DNA of 64,000 nucleotides, taken from contig NZ_FUKI01000002.1 in NCBI RefSeq assembly GCF_900163755.1, forward strand, positions 1 through 64,000, in the 5' to 3' direction. The stretch's first letter is position 1, and every line of letters begins with the position of its first letter. Both the position numbers and the translations under genes were made by a program. This document shows positions 26,689-35,803 of this stretch, one piece after another. The notes under the pieces are model-generated. The model was not told the origin of the DNA. It worked only from the letters and a program-made list of their open reading frames with translations, and searched no databases. The stretch comes from Crenothrix polyspora (lineage in GTDB: Bacteria; Pseudomonadota; Gammaproteobacteria; Methylococcales; Methylomonadaceae).

Positions 26689-27483
26689 ATGCAACCAATG
26701 CTCAATATTGCCGTTCGTGCCGCCAGAAGTGCGGGCGATCTGCTACTCCGTTCTGCTGACAGCGTCGGTAACCTTCGTATCGACCAAAAAGGCAGGAATG
26801 ATTATGCCAGCGAAGTCGATCGTATGGCGGAACGGGAAATTATCAACATTATTAGAGCCGCGTACCCTGATCACGCTATTTTGGCGGAAGAAAGTGGTCA
26901 GCATGAAGGCAATGATTTTGTGTGGGTGATCGACCCATTAGATGGCACGACCAATTTTTTACACGGCTTTCCGCAGTACGCAGTATCCATCGCTTTAAAA
27001 TACAAAAATCGCTTGGAAGTGGCGGTGATTTATGATCCCGCGCGTGATGAGTTGTTTACTGCTAAACGTGGCGGTGGTGCCAGCTTAAATAATCGTCGTA
27101 TTCGGGTGACCAATCAATCGACTTTAAAAGGTGCGTTGATTGGTACCGGCTTTCCTTTTAAATCTACCACGCACCTGGATGCCTATTTGGGCATGTTCCG
27201 TGCTGTTACCAGTGATGCAGCCGGTATACGCAGGGCAGGGGCGGCAGCGCTGGATTTGGCGTATGTCGCCTGCGGCCGTTTGGACGGTTTTTGGGAAATC
27301 GGTACGATGGAATGGGATGTGGCGGCTGGCATACTATTAATACAAGAAGCCGGCGGTGTAGTGACCGATTTCTCATTTGGTGAAAATTATTTGGCATCGG
27401 GTAATATTATTGTTGGCAATCCTAAAATGCACCATGTGCTGTATCGCTTAATTGAGCCGCATGTGACCGATAATTTGAAATAA
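26689..27483 (+). CDS. suhB: Inositol-1-monophosphatase SuhB
   Basis: 264 residues. The start MQPMLNIAVRAARSAGDLL matches the family. Metal-binding motifs are EESGQ, WVIDPLDGTTNF (DPxDGT) and EWDVAAGILLIQEAGG. It dephosphorylates inositol monophosphate in vitro, and in E. coli it also joins rRNA antitermination complexes. Divergent from trmJ, a common gammaproteobacterial arrangement. Confidence 0.95.
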   Translation: MQPMLNIAVRAARSAGDLLLRSADSVGNLRIDQKGRNDYASEVDRMAEREIINIIRAAYPDHAILAEESGQHEGNDFVWVIDPLDGTTNFLHGFPQYAVSIALKYKNRLEVAVIYDPARDELFTAKRGGGASLNNRRIRVTNQSTLKGALIGTGFPFKSTTHLDAYLGMFRAVTSDAAGIRRAGAAALDLAYVACGRLDGFWEIGTMEWDVAAGILLIQEAGGVVTDFSFGENYLASGNIIVGNPKMHHVLYRLIEPHVTDNLK

Positions 27484-27551
27484 TCTTACAAATAATTTGA
27501 AAATATTTCATTTGGTGTAGTTGTTTTAAGCAGGGCTTAATTATCCGGCCT

Positions 27552-27778
27552 TATACTAGCCTCACTGCCATTATTTAAGTGAATGAGAAGTGGAAAGAGT
27601 CTTCAGCCGTCCTGTCATGGACGACTAGGGCTTGGTGGGCGGCTGAATCGTTTTTCCGCATTATCATTCACTTAACTTAATGGCAGTGTTTGTGAGTTAG
27701 GTTCTTTAAGGCAAGTGTAGTTTTTTGCCCCCGTCAATTTCCTTGAAATAAAGAGAAATTTACGGGGGCTTTTTTTTG
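27552..27778 (+). ncRNA. Candidate structured small RNA with intrinsic terminator
   Basis: TATACT at 27552-27557 could be a -10 box; no good -35 is seen. From 27563 to 27688 the sequence folds into one long imperfect helix. CACTGCCATTA (27563-27573) pairs with TAATGGCAGTG (27678-27688). TTAAGTGAATGA (27575-27586) pairs with TCATTCACTTAA (27664-27675). TTCAGCCG (27602-27609) pairs with CGGCTGAA (27640-27647). A terminal hairpin CGTCC/GGACG closes it. A strong terminator follows at 27727-27778. A 6S-like or other regulatory RNA is possible; the family was not recognised. No protein frame fits. Confidence 0.6.
27727..27778 (+). terminator. Rho-independent terminator
   Basis: Stem GCCCCCGT-AATTTC paired with GAAATT-ACGGGGGC, followed by eight T. 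It ends the candidate RNA and any suhB read-through, and insulates the SUF operon. Confidence 0.92.
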
Positions 27779-27926
27779 TGTAGAGTTTAGTATTTTAGCA
27801 GTGTAAGTGATTGATTTATTTCATAGATAGGCACTATAAGTAAATTCAGTAAATTGCGGGCAATTTTTTGTGCTTTGCGCCTTTCTTTAGCTAAAGTTGC
27901 AAAATGCTTTACCATGAATTTAAATA

Positions 27927-27941
27927 GGACTAAAATAGTCC
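27927..27941 (+). promoter_or_regulatory. IscR type-1-like (Rrf2) operator before the SUF regulator
   Basis: GGACTAAAATAGTCC is a palindrome matching the core GACT-AAAA-AGTC pattern of type-1 IscR sites. It ends 19 bp before the regulator ATG and would overlap its promoter, which suggests autoregulation by the Fe-S-binding Rrf2 protein. Confidence 0.75.
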
Positions 27942-27960
27942 ACATTAATCAGGAGTAGGC

Positions 27961-28422
27961 ATGTTACGCATCAGCAAGTTAACGGACTATGCCATTGTTA
28001 TGTTAAGTGCTATGGCAAAAGACAAGGCGGAAATACACGCGGCAATGGAGATTGCTGGTACAACCGGTATCGCGTTACCTACGGTCAGCAAAATTTTGAA
28101 GCTATTGCTTAATGGCGGCGTATTAGTCTCCACACGCGGTGCTAAAGGCGGTTATGTGTTGGCCAGAGAGCCGGATAGCATCACTGTTGCCGACGTGATT
28201 GCCGCGATGGAAGGACCGATTGCCTTAACAGAATGCAGTATTTCCCACGAAGGCTGCGAACAGTCCTCCGGTTGTGAAATACGCGGTAACTGGAGCGTCA
28301 TTAACCAGACTATTCAGAAAGCCTTGGAGTCGGTGTCATTAGCCGATATGACCCGAACTGCTGCACTGCCTGAAGAATTTCATATCCCCGTTGCCAGTTT
28401 ATACCGAGAGCTGGGTCGATAA
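27961..28422 (+). CDS. Rrf2-family SUF Fe-S assembly regulator
   Basis: 153 residues. The N-terminal winged helix (MLRISKLTDYAIVML to TRGAKGGYVLAREP) is followed by three cysteines (TECSISHEGCEQSSGCEIRG, Cys at about 92, 98 and 104) spaced like the [2Fe-2S] ligands of IscR. It senses cluster status and controls the suf genes that follow. AGGAG is the ribosome binding site. It is separated from sufB by 48 bp and likely co-transcribed. Confidence 0.9.
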   Translation: MLRISKLTDYAIVMLSAMAKDKAEIHAAMEIAGTTGIALPTVSKILKLLLNGGVLVSTRGAKGGYVLAREPDSITVADVIAAMEGPIALTECSISHEGCEQSSGCEIRGNWSVINQTIQKALESVSLADMTRTAALPEEFHIPVASLYRELGR

Positions 28423-28470
28423 TCTTGCCCGCAAGCTTGATTATCCCCGCCACACTAGAGAGAATTTTGT

Positions 28471-29919
28471 ATGTCAGCCAGTACGCAAGAAATTAATAAT
28501 TTGATTAATCAGGGTTACAAACAGGGTTTTGTGACTGAACTGGAAACTGATACTTTTCCCGTGGGCTTAGATGAAGCGGTGATTCATAAGCTGTCCAAAG
28601 TTAAGAATGAGCCGGAGTTTATGCTGGAATATCGGTTAAAAGCGTTTCGACACTGGCAAACCATGACCCCGCCCAAGTGGCAGTTCCTCAAGATTGAGCC
28701 GATTGATTATCAGGCGATCAGCTATTATTCCGCCCCCAAACGCAAAGAAGATGGCCCGAAAAGTCTGGATGAAATCGACCCGCAAGTGTTGGAAGCGTAC
28801 AAAAAACTCGGAATTCCTTTAGATGAACAGGAGCGTTTGGCGGGTGTGGCGGTGGATGCGGTGTTTGATAGCGTATCGGTAGCGACAACGTTTAAGGGCA
28901 AGCTGAAAGATGCCGGGGTTATTTTCTGCCCGATTTCAGAAGCCTTGCGCGACCATCCCGATTTAATTAAACAATATTTGGGTTCCGTTGTACCGCATAC
29001 TGATAATTACTTTGCCGCCTTGAATGCGGCGGTGTTTACCGATGGTTCGTTTGTGTATATTCCCAAAGGGGTGCGTTGTCCGATGGAATTGTCGACGTAC
29101 TTTAGAATTAATGCCGCCAATACCGGACAGTTTGAACGTACCTTGATTATTGCCGATGAAGGCAGCCATGTGTCATATCTTGAAGGTTGTACCGCGCCAA
29201 TGCGTGATGAAAACCAGCTGCATGCGGCAGTGGTGGAATTGATCGCCTTGAAAGATGCCACGATTAAATATTCCACCGTGCAAAATTGGTATCCGGGCGA
29301 CAAGAACGGTTTAGGCGGAATTTACAATTTTGTCACCAAACGTGCCGATTGCCGTGGCGATAATTCCAAGGTATCGTGGACGCAGGTGGAAACCGGTTCG
29401 GCGATTACCTGGAAATACCCTAGCTGTATTTTGACCGGCGATAATGCCATCGGTGAATTTTATTCGGTGGCGCTGACCAATAATTATCAGCAAGCCGATA
29501 CCGGCACCAAGATGATTCACATCGGTAAAAATACCCGCAGCACCATCATATCAAAAGGGATTTCAGCGGGTAAGGCACAAAACACCTATCGTGGTTTGGT
29601 TAAGGTATTAAAAAGTGCGGAAAATGCCCGTAACTATACCCAGTGTGATTCCCTGTTGGTGGGCGATAAATGCGGGGCACATACGTTTCCGTATATTGAA
29701 GTCAAACAGCCATCGGCACAGGTTGAGCATGAGGCGACCACGTCTAAAATCAGTGAAGACCAGTTGTTCTTTTGTCAGCAAAGAGGGCTTTCCGCAGAAG
29801 ATGCGGTGTCGATGATTGTGAATGGTTTCTGTAAGGAAGTGTTTAAGGAATTGCCGATGGAGTTTGCTGTGGAAGCACAGGCGTTGTTGGGGTTGAGTTT
29901 GGAAGGGTCGGTGGGGTGA
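28471..29919 (+). CDS. sufB: Fe-S cluster assembly protein SufB
   Basis: 482 residues, normal length. The C-terminal beta-helix core is well conserved ([42 protein letters not shown]). Late [19 protein letters not shown] carries the sulfur-accepting Cys. It forms the SufBC2D scaffold. In the usual operon sufC would follow directly; here five accessory genes intervene (29925-31558). Confidence 0.97.
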   Translation: MSASTQEINNLINQGYKQGFVTELETDTFPVGLDEAVIHKLSKVKNEPEFMLEYRLKAFRHWQTMTPPKWQFLKIEPIDYQAISYYSAPKRKEDGPKSLDEIDPQVLEAYKKLGIPLDEQERLAGVAVDAVFDSVSVATTFKGKLKDAGVIFCPISEALRDHPDLIKQYLGSVVPHTDNYFAALNAAVFTDGSFVYIPKGVRCPMELSTYFRINAANTGQFERTLIIADEGSHVSYLEGCTAPMRDENQLHAAVVELIALKDATIKYSTVQNWYPGDKNGLGGIYNFVTKRADCRGDNSKVSWTQVETGSAITWKYPSCILTGDNAIGEFYSVALTNNYQQADTGTKMIHIGKNTRSTIISKGISAGKAQNTYRGLVKVLKSAENARNYTQCDSLLVGDKCGAHTFPYIEVKQPSAQVEHEATTSKISEDQLFFCQQRGLSAEDAVSMIVNGFCKEVFKELPMEFAVEAQALLGLSLEGSVG

Positions 29920-29924
29920 CAACT

Positions 29925-30149
29925 ATGCACTATAAACAACTCACAGCAATTATTCATAAAGAAGACGATGCTTTTGTTTCATTTTGTCCAGAATTAGATA
30001 TTGCCAGTCAAGGTTCGGATATTGAAGAAGCTAAAAGTAATTTAAAAGAGGCGGTGGAACTTTTCTTTGAATGCGCTTCAGAAGAAGAGGTAAAGCAGCG
30101 ATATTTCGGCGAAACGTATATTTCCTCGATGGAGGTTGCTTTTGGGTAA
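29925..30149 (+). CDS. hicB: HicB-like antitoxin (module 1)
   Basis: About 74 residues. YKQLTAIIHKEDDAFVSFCPELDIASQGSDIEEAKSNLKEAVELFF is the partial RNase-H-like HicB fold. The ATG at 29925 is preferred over an upstream GTG at 29916, as GGGGTGA precedes it. It starts 5 bp after the sufB stop and is probably translated from the suf transcript. It ends within the HicA start region. Confidence 0.8.
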   Translation: MHYKQLTAIIHKEDDAFVSFCPELDIASQGSDIEEAKSNLKEAVELFFECASEEEVKQRYFGETYISSMEVAFG

Positions 30150-30363
30150 ACTGCGGGTTTTATCGGGTAAAGAAGTTTGCTTGATTTTAATGGCGCATGG
30201 TTTTGAGCAAGTACGGCAAAAAGGCAGTCATATTGTCATGCAAAAACAGGTTGATTCGATAACGATTACCGTTCCTGTTCCGCAGCATAAAGAAATTAAA
30301 GCAGGTACGCTGGCCTCAATCATTAGGCAAGCCCAGTTGTCTCGATCAGTTTTTGAGAATTAA
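30142..30363 (+). CDS. hicA: HicA-like mRNA interferase toxin (module 1)
   Basis: About 73 residues. LSGKEVCLILMAHGFEQVRQKGSHIVMQ is the double-stranded RNA-binding-like HicA fold with the catalytic His in GSH. TTG at 30142 lies 6 bp after GGAGG (30131-30135) and overlaps the end of hicB; another TTG at 30136 is possible. HicA cleaves mRNA when not bound by HicB. Intact as read. Confidence 0.78.
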   Translation: MGKLRVLSGKEVCLILMAHGFEQVRQKGSHIVMQKQVDSITITVPVPQHKEIKAGTLASIIRQAQLSRSVFEN

Positions 30364-30376
30364 GTGTATTTGAAGT

Positions 30377-30619
30377 ATGGAAATGGCTAAATATGAAATG
30401 ATTATTTACTGGAGCGAAGAAGATCACATGTATATCGCTGAAGTACCCGAATTAGCCGGTTGTATGGCAGATGGAAACAGCTATCAAGATGCAGTAAATA
30501 ATGTTGAACAAGTTATTGATGAATGGATAGAAACGGCTAAGGAAGTTGGGCGGAGTATTCCAATATCTAAAGTTAAGTGGAAGATAAATAATGGCGGAAA
30601 CAACAGAAAAACTTGGTGA
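30377..30619 (+). CDS. Orphan HicB-like antitoxin
   Basis: 80 residues. YEMIIYWSEEDHMYIAEVPELAGCMADGNSYQDAVNNVEQVIDEWIETAKEVG is a second HicB-type fold, of a different subgroup from the one at 29925. No hicA lies next to it. The following gene overlaps it by 29 bp and may be its partner, or the toxin may have been lost. Confidence 0.72.
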   Translation: MEMAKYEMIIYWSEEDHMYIAEVPELAGCMADGNSYQDAVNNVEQVIDEWIETAKEVGRSIPISKVKWKINNGGNNRKTW

Positions 30620-31241
30620 TTGGGCGAGTGGGTTGATTAGCAGCTTTATTCCCCCTGTTAATTATTTAACTACAGTGTTATTTGAACGAGTTTTACCTGC
30701 ATTTGCCAATCTTGAAACAGAAGCTGATGAGTTGGTCAATGACAATTATACATGGGATGAAAGTGTTACTTGGTACGTAAGTACTTTTGCTGTTCGCCAA
30801 GTAGAAATCAATCTGCATGCTGTTGCATTACGTCATTTATTTGAGCAATATTTATCTGTTTTGATTGCAAGATGGCTCCGTGAAAGAAGGCATATAGCTG
30901 ATTACAGTAAGGATAAAGCTATCCTCAAAAGTGAAGGTGGAATAGATTTTGAGAGCTTTCTTTCTTGGGGAAAACTCGAAGAACTTAGGTATGTTTGTAA
31001 TGCGATAAAACATGCAGAAGGTTCGGGAGTCAAAAATCTCTATGAGATTCGACCTGATTTGTTCAAGCACCCGCAAATTGAGTCATCAATACATGAAACA
31101 CTTGATAAAGCTTTTGGGAGATCACTAGTAGAAAATCCAATGGCAGGAGATGGTATTTATCTACAAGAAGAAGATATTAGAAATTATGCCTCTGCTATCG
31201 AGAGTTTTTGGAATGAATTCATAGAAAAATTAAAAAATTAA
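30591..31241 (+). CDS. Hypothetical protein in the SUF-operon accessory island
   Basis: 216 residues, mostly helical by composition; not recognised. A conserved-looking segment LEELRYVCNAIKHAEGSG (about residues 129-146), with R, N and KH, recalls helical HEPN-type folds, but the R-to-H spacing (seven residues) does not fit the R-x4-6-H nuclease motif. A GGAAG ribosome binding site lies about 8 bp before ATG. Its overlap with the orphan HicB gene suggests co-expression and a possible toxin role; this is inference. Confidence 0.5.
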   Translation: MAETTEKLGDWASGLISSFIPPVNYLTTVLFERVLPAFANLETEADELVNDNYTWDESVTWYVSTFAVRQVEINLHAVALRHLFEQYLSVLIARWLRERRHIADYSKDKAILKSEGGIDFESFLSWGKLEELRYVCNAIKHAEGSGVKNLYEIRPDLFKHPQIESSIHETLDKAFGRSLVENPMAGDGIYLQEEDIRNYASAIESFWNEFIEKLKN

Positions 31242-31309
31242 CGAAAAGATCATTAGTATCGTAGGTTAGGCTGACGCAAGGAAGCCCAACGAATTAAGAG
31301 GAAATGTTA

Positions 31310-31558
31310 ATGAATCCGCAACTTGTCAATGAAATAACCCAATTACCGCCAGAAGCCCAACAAGAAATAGCCGATTTTGCGGCATTCCTAACGGCTCGTT
31401 ATAAAGCCGCGAATCAGCCATTACCACCTATAACAACGGGCGATAAAACGGTTGATCCGAATGAGTTGTTCGGCCTTTGGAAAGGCGAACCAAGAACTTT
31501 AGAAAATATTAGAAAAGCGGCTTGGCAGCGTTCTGAATCAGATAATTATCTTATGTGA
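31310..31558 (+). CDS. DUF2281-like orphan antitoxin
   Basis: 82 residues. NEITQLPPEAQQEIADFAAFLTARY followed by ELFGLWKGE matches the short DUF2281/VapB-type proteins normally encoded before a PIN toxin. AAGAGG supports the ATG at 31310 over the one at 31304. No intact PIN gene follows; a short remnant may overlap its end (31548-31589). Confidence 0.65.
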   Translation: MNPQLVNEITQLPPEAQQEIADFAAFLTARYKAANQPLPPITTGDKTVDPNELFGLWKGEPRTLENIRKAAWQRSESDNYLM

Positions 31559-31589
31559 TACCACAGTTTTTAAGTATGCCAAATATTAA
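31548..31589 (+). pseudogene. Possible remnant of a PIN-toxin start
   Basis: In the frame overlapping the DUF2281 stop the DNA reads ILCDTTVFKYAKY then a stop. This resembles the first strand of PIN toxins (L-x-D-T-x-V). Too short for certainty. Confidence 0.3.
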
Positions 31590-31631
31590 TATTTAAACCG
31601 TTTAAGCGATTACAAAACAATTGGAACATTC

Positions 31632-32384
31632 ATGCTCAGTATTAAAGATTTAACCGTCAACGTTGGCGATAAACAAATTCTTAAAGGTATTAACCTTGAG
31701 ATTAAGGCTGGCGAAATCCACGCCATCATGGGACCTAATGGTTCCGGTAAAAGCACGTTGTCGCACGTCTTGTCTGGCAAAGCCGGTTATGAAGTGACCG
31801 GCGGTTCGGTGATGTATCAAGGCAAAGATTTACTGGATATGGCACCCGAAATTCGCGCCCGTGAAGGTGTATTTTTGGCCTTTCAATACCCGGTGGAAAT
31901 TCCCGGTGTCAGCAATATTTATTTATTGAAAGCCGCGCTGAATGCTATCCGCAAGCATCACGGTTTGTCAGAAGTGGATGCGATGGATTTTCTAACTTTG
32001 GTTAAACACAAGGTTAAGTTGCTGGAGATGGATGAGAAATTCCTGTACCGCGCCGTTAACGAAGGTTTTTCCGGTGGCGAAAAAAAGCGCAACGAAATTC
32101 TACAAATGGCTATTTTAGAACCGAAGCTGTGCATCCTCGATGAAACTGATTCCGGCCTCGATATTGATGCCTTAAAAGTGGTTGCCGAAGGCGTTAACTC
32201 GCTGCGCTCTGAAAACCGTGGTTTCTTGATGATTACCCATTATCAACGCCTGCTTGATTACATCAAACCGGATTATGTGCATGTGCTAGCAAACGGCAAG
32301 ATTGTGAAATCCGGTGGTGCTGAATTGGCCTTGGAGCTGGAAGAGAAAGGTTACGGTTGGCTGGAAGGTCAGGTGGCAGCTTAA
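31632..32384 (+). CDS. sufC: Fe-S cluster assembly ATPase SufC
   Basis: 250-residue ABC-type ATPase with Walker A GPNGSGKST, signature FSGGEKKRNEI and Walker B LCILDETDSGLDI. It powers conformational change in the SufBC2D scaffold. Its stop overlaps the sufD start by one base (TAATG). Confidence 0.97.
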   Translation: MLSIKDLTVNVGDKQILKGINLEIKAGEIHAIMGPNGSGKSTLSHVLSGKAGYEVTGGSVMYQGKDLLDMAPEIRAREGVFLAFQYPVEIPGVSNIYLLKAALNAIRKHHGLSEVDAMDFLTLVKHKVKLLEMDEKFLYRAVNEGFSGGEKKRNEILQMAILEPKLCILDETDSGLDIDALKVVAEGVNSLRSENRGFLMITHYQRLLDYIKPDYVHVLANGKIVKSGGAELALELEEKGYGWLEGQVAA

Positions 32385-33706
32385 TGAATACAGCAATTAC
32401 CAGCCGTTATGTGGCCGAATATGATGCGTTAGCGCCAACCTTGCCAGGACAATCTTTGCTGTGGTTACAGCAGTTAAGACGCAATGCATTAGCTAAATTT
32501 TCTGCGAATGGCTTCCCCTCTCCACGCGAAGAAGAGTGGCGCTATACCAATGTGTCGGCTATCGAAAAAAAATTATTTACGCCTTCGTTAAACCAATTAT
32601 CTAATCAAGTTGATGCTAATTGGCTAAAAACACAGCAACTCGCAGATGCGTGGTCTGTGGTATTGATTAATGGTTATTTTTCTATTGAGTATTCTCAGTT
32701 AGAGGGTTTACCCGAAAGCATTGTTATCATGAGTATAGCGGATGCGTTGGTTAAGAAATCTCCACTTGTGGAAAGCTATGCAGGGCAAGCAGTCAATCAT
32801 CAAGAACATGGTTTTGTGGCTTTTAATACGGCGTATTTTACCGATGGCGTATTGGTGCATGTACCCGCTAAGCAGGTTCTAACCAAGCCGATACAACTGT
32901 TGCATATCGTAACTCAAGCCGATGCGATGGCCACAACACGCACTGTCATTCTGGTTGATGAGCTGGCCGAAGCGCAAGTGATAGAGACGTTTGTAGGATT
33001 AGATAATTCTTATCTGACAGATGCAGTCACTGAAGTGTTTGTAGGTAAAGCGGCGTATTTAACACTGACTAAAATGCAGATTGAATCGGAAAAGGCCTAC
33101 CATTTTGGCGGTACTTATGTGAGACAGGCGAAAGATGCACGCTTTACTCATCATAATTTTGCCTTTGGCGGCTTGTTGGCACGTTGTGATATTCACACCG
33201 ATTTGGATCAAGCCTCTGAGTGTGAATTGAACGGTTTGTATCTGGGTGTAAAACGCCAGCATATCGATAACCATACCCGTATCAATCACCTAAAACCTCA
33301 TGCGATTAGTCGAGAAATGTATAAAGGCGTGCTGGATGATCGGGCGAAAGGTGTGTTTCAGGGTCGGGTGATTGTGGCGGAAGATGCGCAAAAAACCGAT
33401 TCGCAAATGAATAACCGCAACCTGTTATTGTCCGATGATGCTGAGGCCGACACCAAGCCGCAATTGGAAATTTATGCCGATGATGTCAAATGCGGGCACG
33501 GTGTGACGGTTGGCCAGTTGGATGAAAAGTCGATTTTCTATCTGCAATCACGTTGTGTGGATGAAGAAACCGCCCGCAATATGCTGACCTTCGCTTTTGC
33601 TAACGAGATGGTTGATAAGATCAAGATTAAAAGTCTGCACGACAAAGTGCTGGAGCAGGTGCTGGTACGGTTTCCGCAGGAAGGTGTGGAGAAAGATTGG
33701 CTATAG
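32384..33706 (+). CDS. sufD: Fe-S cluster assembly protein SufD
   Basis: 440 residues. An N-terminal helical part (PREEEWRYTNVS) is followed by a beta-helix with HNFAFGGLLARCDIHTDLD, YKGVLDDRAKGVFQGRV and CGHGVTVGQLDEKSIFYLQSRC near the C-terminus. It pairs with SufB in the scaffold and helps iron entry. The true start is the ATG overlapping the sufC stop; the frame continues upstream without support. Its last 6 bp overlap the opposite-strand Uma2 gene. Confidence 0.95.
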   Translation: MNTAITSRYVAEYDALAPTLPGQSLLWLQQLRRNALAKFSANGFPSPREEEWRYTNVSAIEKKLFTPSLNQLSNQVDANWLKTQQLADAWSVVLINGYFSIEYSQLEGLPESIVIMSIADALVKKSPLVESYAGQAVNHQEHGFVAFNTAYFTDGVLVHVPAKQVLTKPIQLLHIVTQADAMATTRTVILVDELAEAQVIETFVGLDNSYLTDAVTEVFVGKAAYLTLTKMQIESEKAYHFGGTYVRQAKDARFTHHNFAFGGLLARCDIHTDLDQASECELNGLYLGVKRQHIDNHTRINHLKPHAISREMYKGVLDDRAKGVFQGRVIVAEDAQKTDSQMNNRNLLLSDDAEADTKPQLEIYADDVKCGHGVTVGQLDEKSIFYLQSRCVDEETARNMLTFAFANEMVDKIKIKSLHDKVLEQVLVRFPQEGVEKDWL

Positions 33707-34261
33707 AATATCGGCGATTTGGATGCTGATATCTGGCAGTTGTGACAAGGTAATGCTGTCGCCGCTGTAGAGCGTGGTTTTTTCGGCATACACTTCGCCG
33801 TGTGGCTTGCGGTAAACTTCCAAACAACTATTGTTTAGGTTTAATAGCCAGTATTCGGGGACATTATGCAATGCGTACAAGCGCAGCTTGTGGGTTTGGT
33901 CAAATTTGAACGAGCTGTCTGCAACTTCGATTAATAACAGGACATCATTGGCAATCGGATGACGTGAAGAATAATCATCTTCATTGGGTTTTAATATCAT
34001 GAAATCGGGTTCAGGTTCAGATAAGTCACCTAACTGGAGTGGATCTTGAACACAGGTAATTAGGTTCTCAGGTACTAGCCTTGTAAACAGTTTATTGATG
34101 CGTTTTAAGTGGCCTGCGTGATTAAAGCCTATCGGTGCCATTTCTAAAATTTCTCCATCAATAAGTTCAATGTGGCTATTGGGAGGGAAAATATTAGCTT
34201 CGCCCATTCTTTGCCATTCATCAAGGTTGGTTAGGTGTTTGGTAGGATTAACAGTGGCCAT
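33701..34261 (-). CDS. Uma2-family (DUF820) predicted endonuclease
   Basis: 186 residues. IELIDGEILEMAPIG, then PEPDFMILKP and VLLLIEVADSSFKFD form the restriction-endonuclease-like fold with PD...ExE-type acidic residues seen in Uma2 proteins, which are common in mobile gene pools. Role unknown. It lies antisense between sufD and sufS, so sufS may need its own promoter (34262-34349). Confidence 0.8.
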   Translation of the reverse strand: MATVNPTKHLTNLDEWQRMGEANIFPPNSHIELIDGEILEMAPIGFNHAGHLKRINKLFTRLVPENLITCVQDPLQLGDLSEPEPDFMILKPNEDDYSSRHPIANDVLLLIEVADSSFKFDQTHKLRLYALHNVPEYWLLNLNNSCLEVYRKPHGEVYAEKTTLYSGDSITLSQLPDISIQIADIL

Positions 34262-34349
34262 AAGTGCAAGTAAATCTAAATTGAATTACCCGTAAATATA
34301 ATGCGTTGCTCACCAATAAGCAACCCATCAAAAACAGAATACACAAACT

Positions 34350-35573
34350 ATGACAACATTTCCTGTAGCAAAAATTCGTGTCGATTTTCCTATATTGGCG
34401 GAAAAAATCCGTGGTAAAGATCTGGTGTATCTTGACAATGCCGCCAGTTGCCAAAAACCCAATGCGGTTATCGATGCCATCAGCAACGTGTACCGGCACG
34501 AGTATGCCAATATCCATCGTGGTGTGCATACCTTGAGTGTGCGGGCTACCGACAAGTTTGAGGCGGCACGGGAAAAGGTGCAGCGCTTCATTAACGCGGC
34601 CAGCAGCAAAGAAATTATTTTTGTGCGCGGTGCGACCGAAGCCGTCAACCTGATTGCCCAAACTTATGGCAGAGCCAATATTAAAGCCGGAGATGAGATT
34701 GTCATTACCGCAATGGAACACCATTCCAATATTGTGCCCTGGCAAATGTTGTGCGAGCAGACCGGCGCGGTATTGAAAGTTGCGCCGATGAACACACAAG
34801 GCGAGTTAATCTATGATGCCTTCGAAGCGCTGTTGAATGACAAAACCAAGCTGGTGGCTGTCGTTCACATGTCCAATGCCCTGGGCACGATTAATCCGGT
34901 TAAAAAGATGATTGATGCCGCCCACGCCAAAGGCATTCCGGTGATGCTGGATGGCGCACAGGCGATTCCGCACATGGCTGTGGATGTGCAGGCATTGGAT
35001 TGCGATTTTTATGTGTTCTCCGGCCATAAGTTGTACGGGCCGTCTGGCATCGGTGTCCTATACGGCAAGCAGGCGCTGCTGGAGGCTATGCCGCCGTATC
35101 AGGGTGGTGGTGATATGATTAAAACCGTCACCTTTGAAAAAAGCCAGTATGCCGGATTGCCGCATAAGTTTGAAGCCGGTACGCCCAGTATTGCCGATGT
35201 GATCGGCTTGGGTGCGGCTATCGATTATTTGCATGATATTGGAATGGAGGCGATTGCTGCCTATGAAGCCGAGTTGCTGGATTACGCGACTGAAAAGGCC
35301 AGTCAGATTAAAGGTTTGAGAATTATTGGTGAAGCGGCAGAAAAAGGTGCAATCCTGTCTTTTGTGCTGGACAGGATTCATCCGCATGATATAGGTACAA
35401 TGCTGGACAGTTTGGGGATTGCTATCAGGGCAGGGCATCATTGTGCCATGCCGGTAATGGATTTTTATGGCGTACCGGCTACGGCCAGGGCTTCATTTGC
35501 CATGTATAATACTAAAGAAGAGATTGATGTGTTGATGGCGGGTATTACCAATTTGATTGAGGTATTTGGCTGA
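34350..35573 (+). CDS. sufS: Cysteine desulfurase SufS
   Basis: 407 residues, class II desulfurase. FVRGATEAVNLIAQ and ITAMEHHSNIVPWQ form the PLP pocket, FSGHKLYGPSGIGVLYG has the lysine, and RAGHHCAMPVM has the catalytic Cys. It supplies sulfur to SufU or SufBCD. The stop overlaps the following hicB ATG (TGATG). Confidence 0.96.
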   Translation: MTTFPVAKIRVDFPILAEKIRGKDLVYLDNAASCQKPNAVIDAISNVYRHEYANIHRGVHTLSVRATDKFEAAREKVQRFINAASSKEIIFVRGATEAVNLIAQTYGRANIKAGDEIVITAMEHHSNIVPWQMLCEQTGAVLKVAPMNTQGELIYDAFEALLNDKTKLVAVVHMSNALGTINPVKKMIDAAHAKGIPVMLDGAQAIPHMAVDVQALDCDFYVFSGHKLYGPSGIGVLYGKQALLEAMPPYQGGGDMIKTVTFEKSQYAGLPHKFEAGTPSIADVIGLGAAIDYLHDIGMEAIAAYEAELLDYATEKASQIKGLRIIGEAAEKGAILSFVLDRIHPHDIGTMLDSLGIAIRAGHHCAMPVMDFYGVPATARASFAMYNTKEEIDVLMAGITNLIEVFG

Positions 35574-35803
35574 TGATTTACACGATTAAAGCTTATATAC
35601 ACAACGGGGAAGAATCTGGGTATGTCGCGGAATGTGTTGAACTGCCTATTGTGACGCAAGGACAGACTTTAGACGAAGTGACGTTCAACTTACGAGAAGC
35701 AATCAGCCTGCATTTGGAAGGTGAAGATTTAGCGGCTTTGGGTTTCGCACCGAATCCGCCTATTGTCGTAAATTACGAAATGGCTGCCGTGTGCCAAAGT
35801 TAA
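35573..35803 (+). CDS. hicB: HicB-like antitoxin (module 2)
   Basis: 76 residues. MIYTIKAYIHNGEESGYVAECVELPIVTQGQTLDEVTFNLREAI is a HicB fold. It overlaps the sufS stop by one base, so it is translationally coupled to sufS. It is followed by an overlapping HicA gene. Confidence 0.8.
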   Translation: MIYTIKAYIHNGEESGYVAECVELPIVTQGQTLDEVTFNLREAISLHLEGEDLAALGFAPNPPIVVNYEMAAVCQS

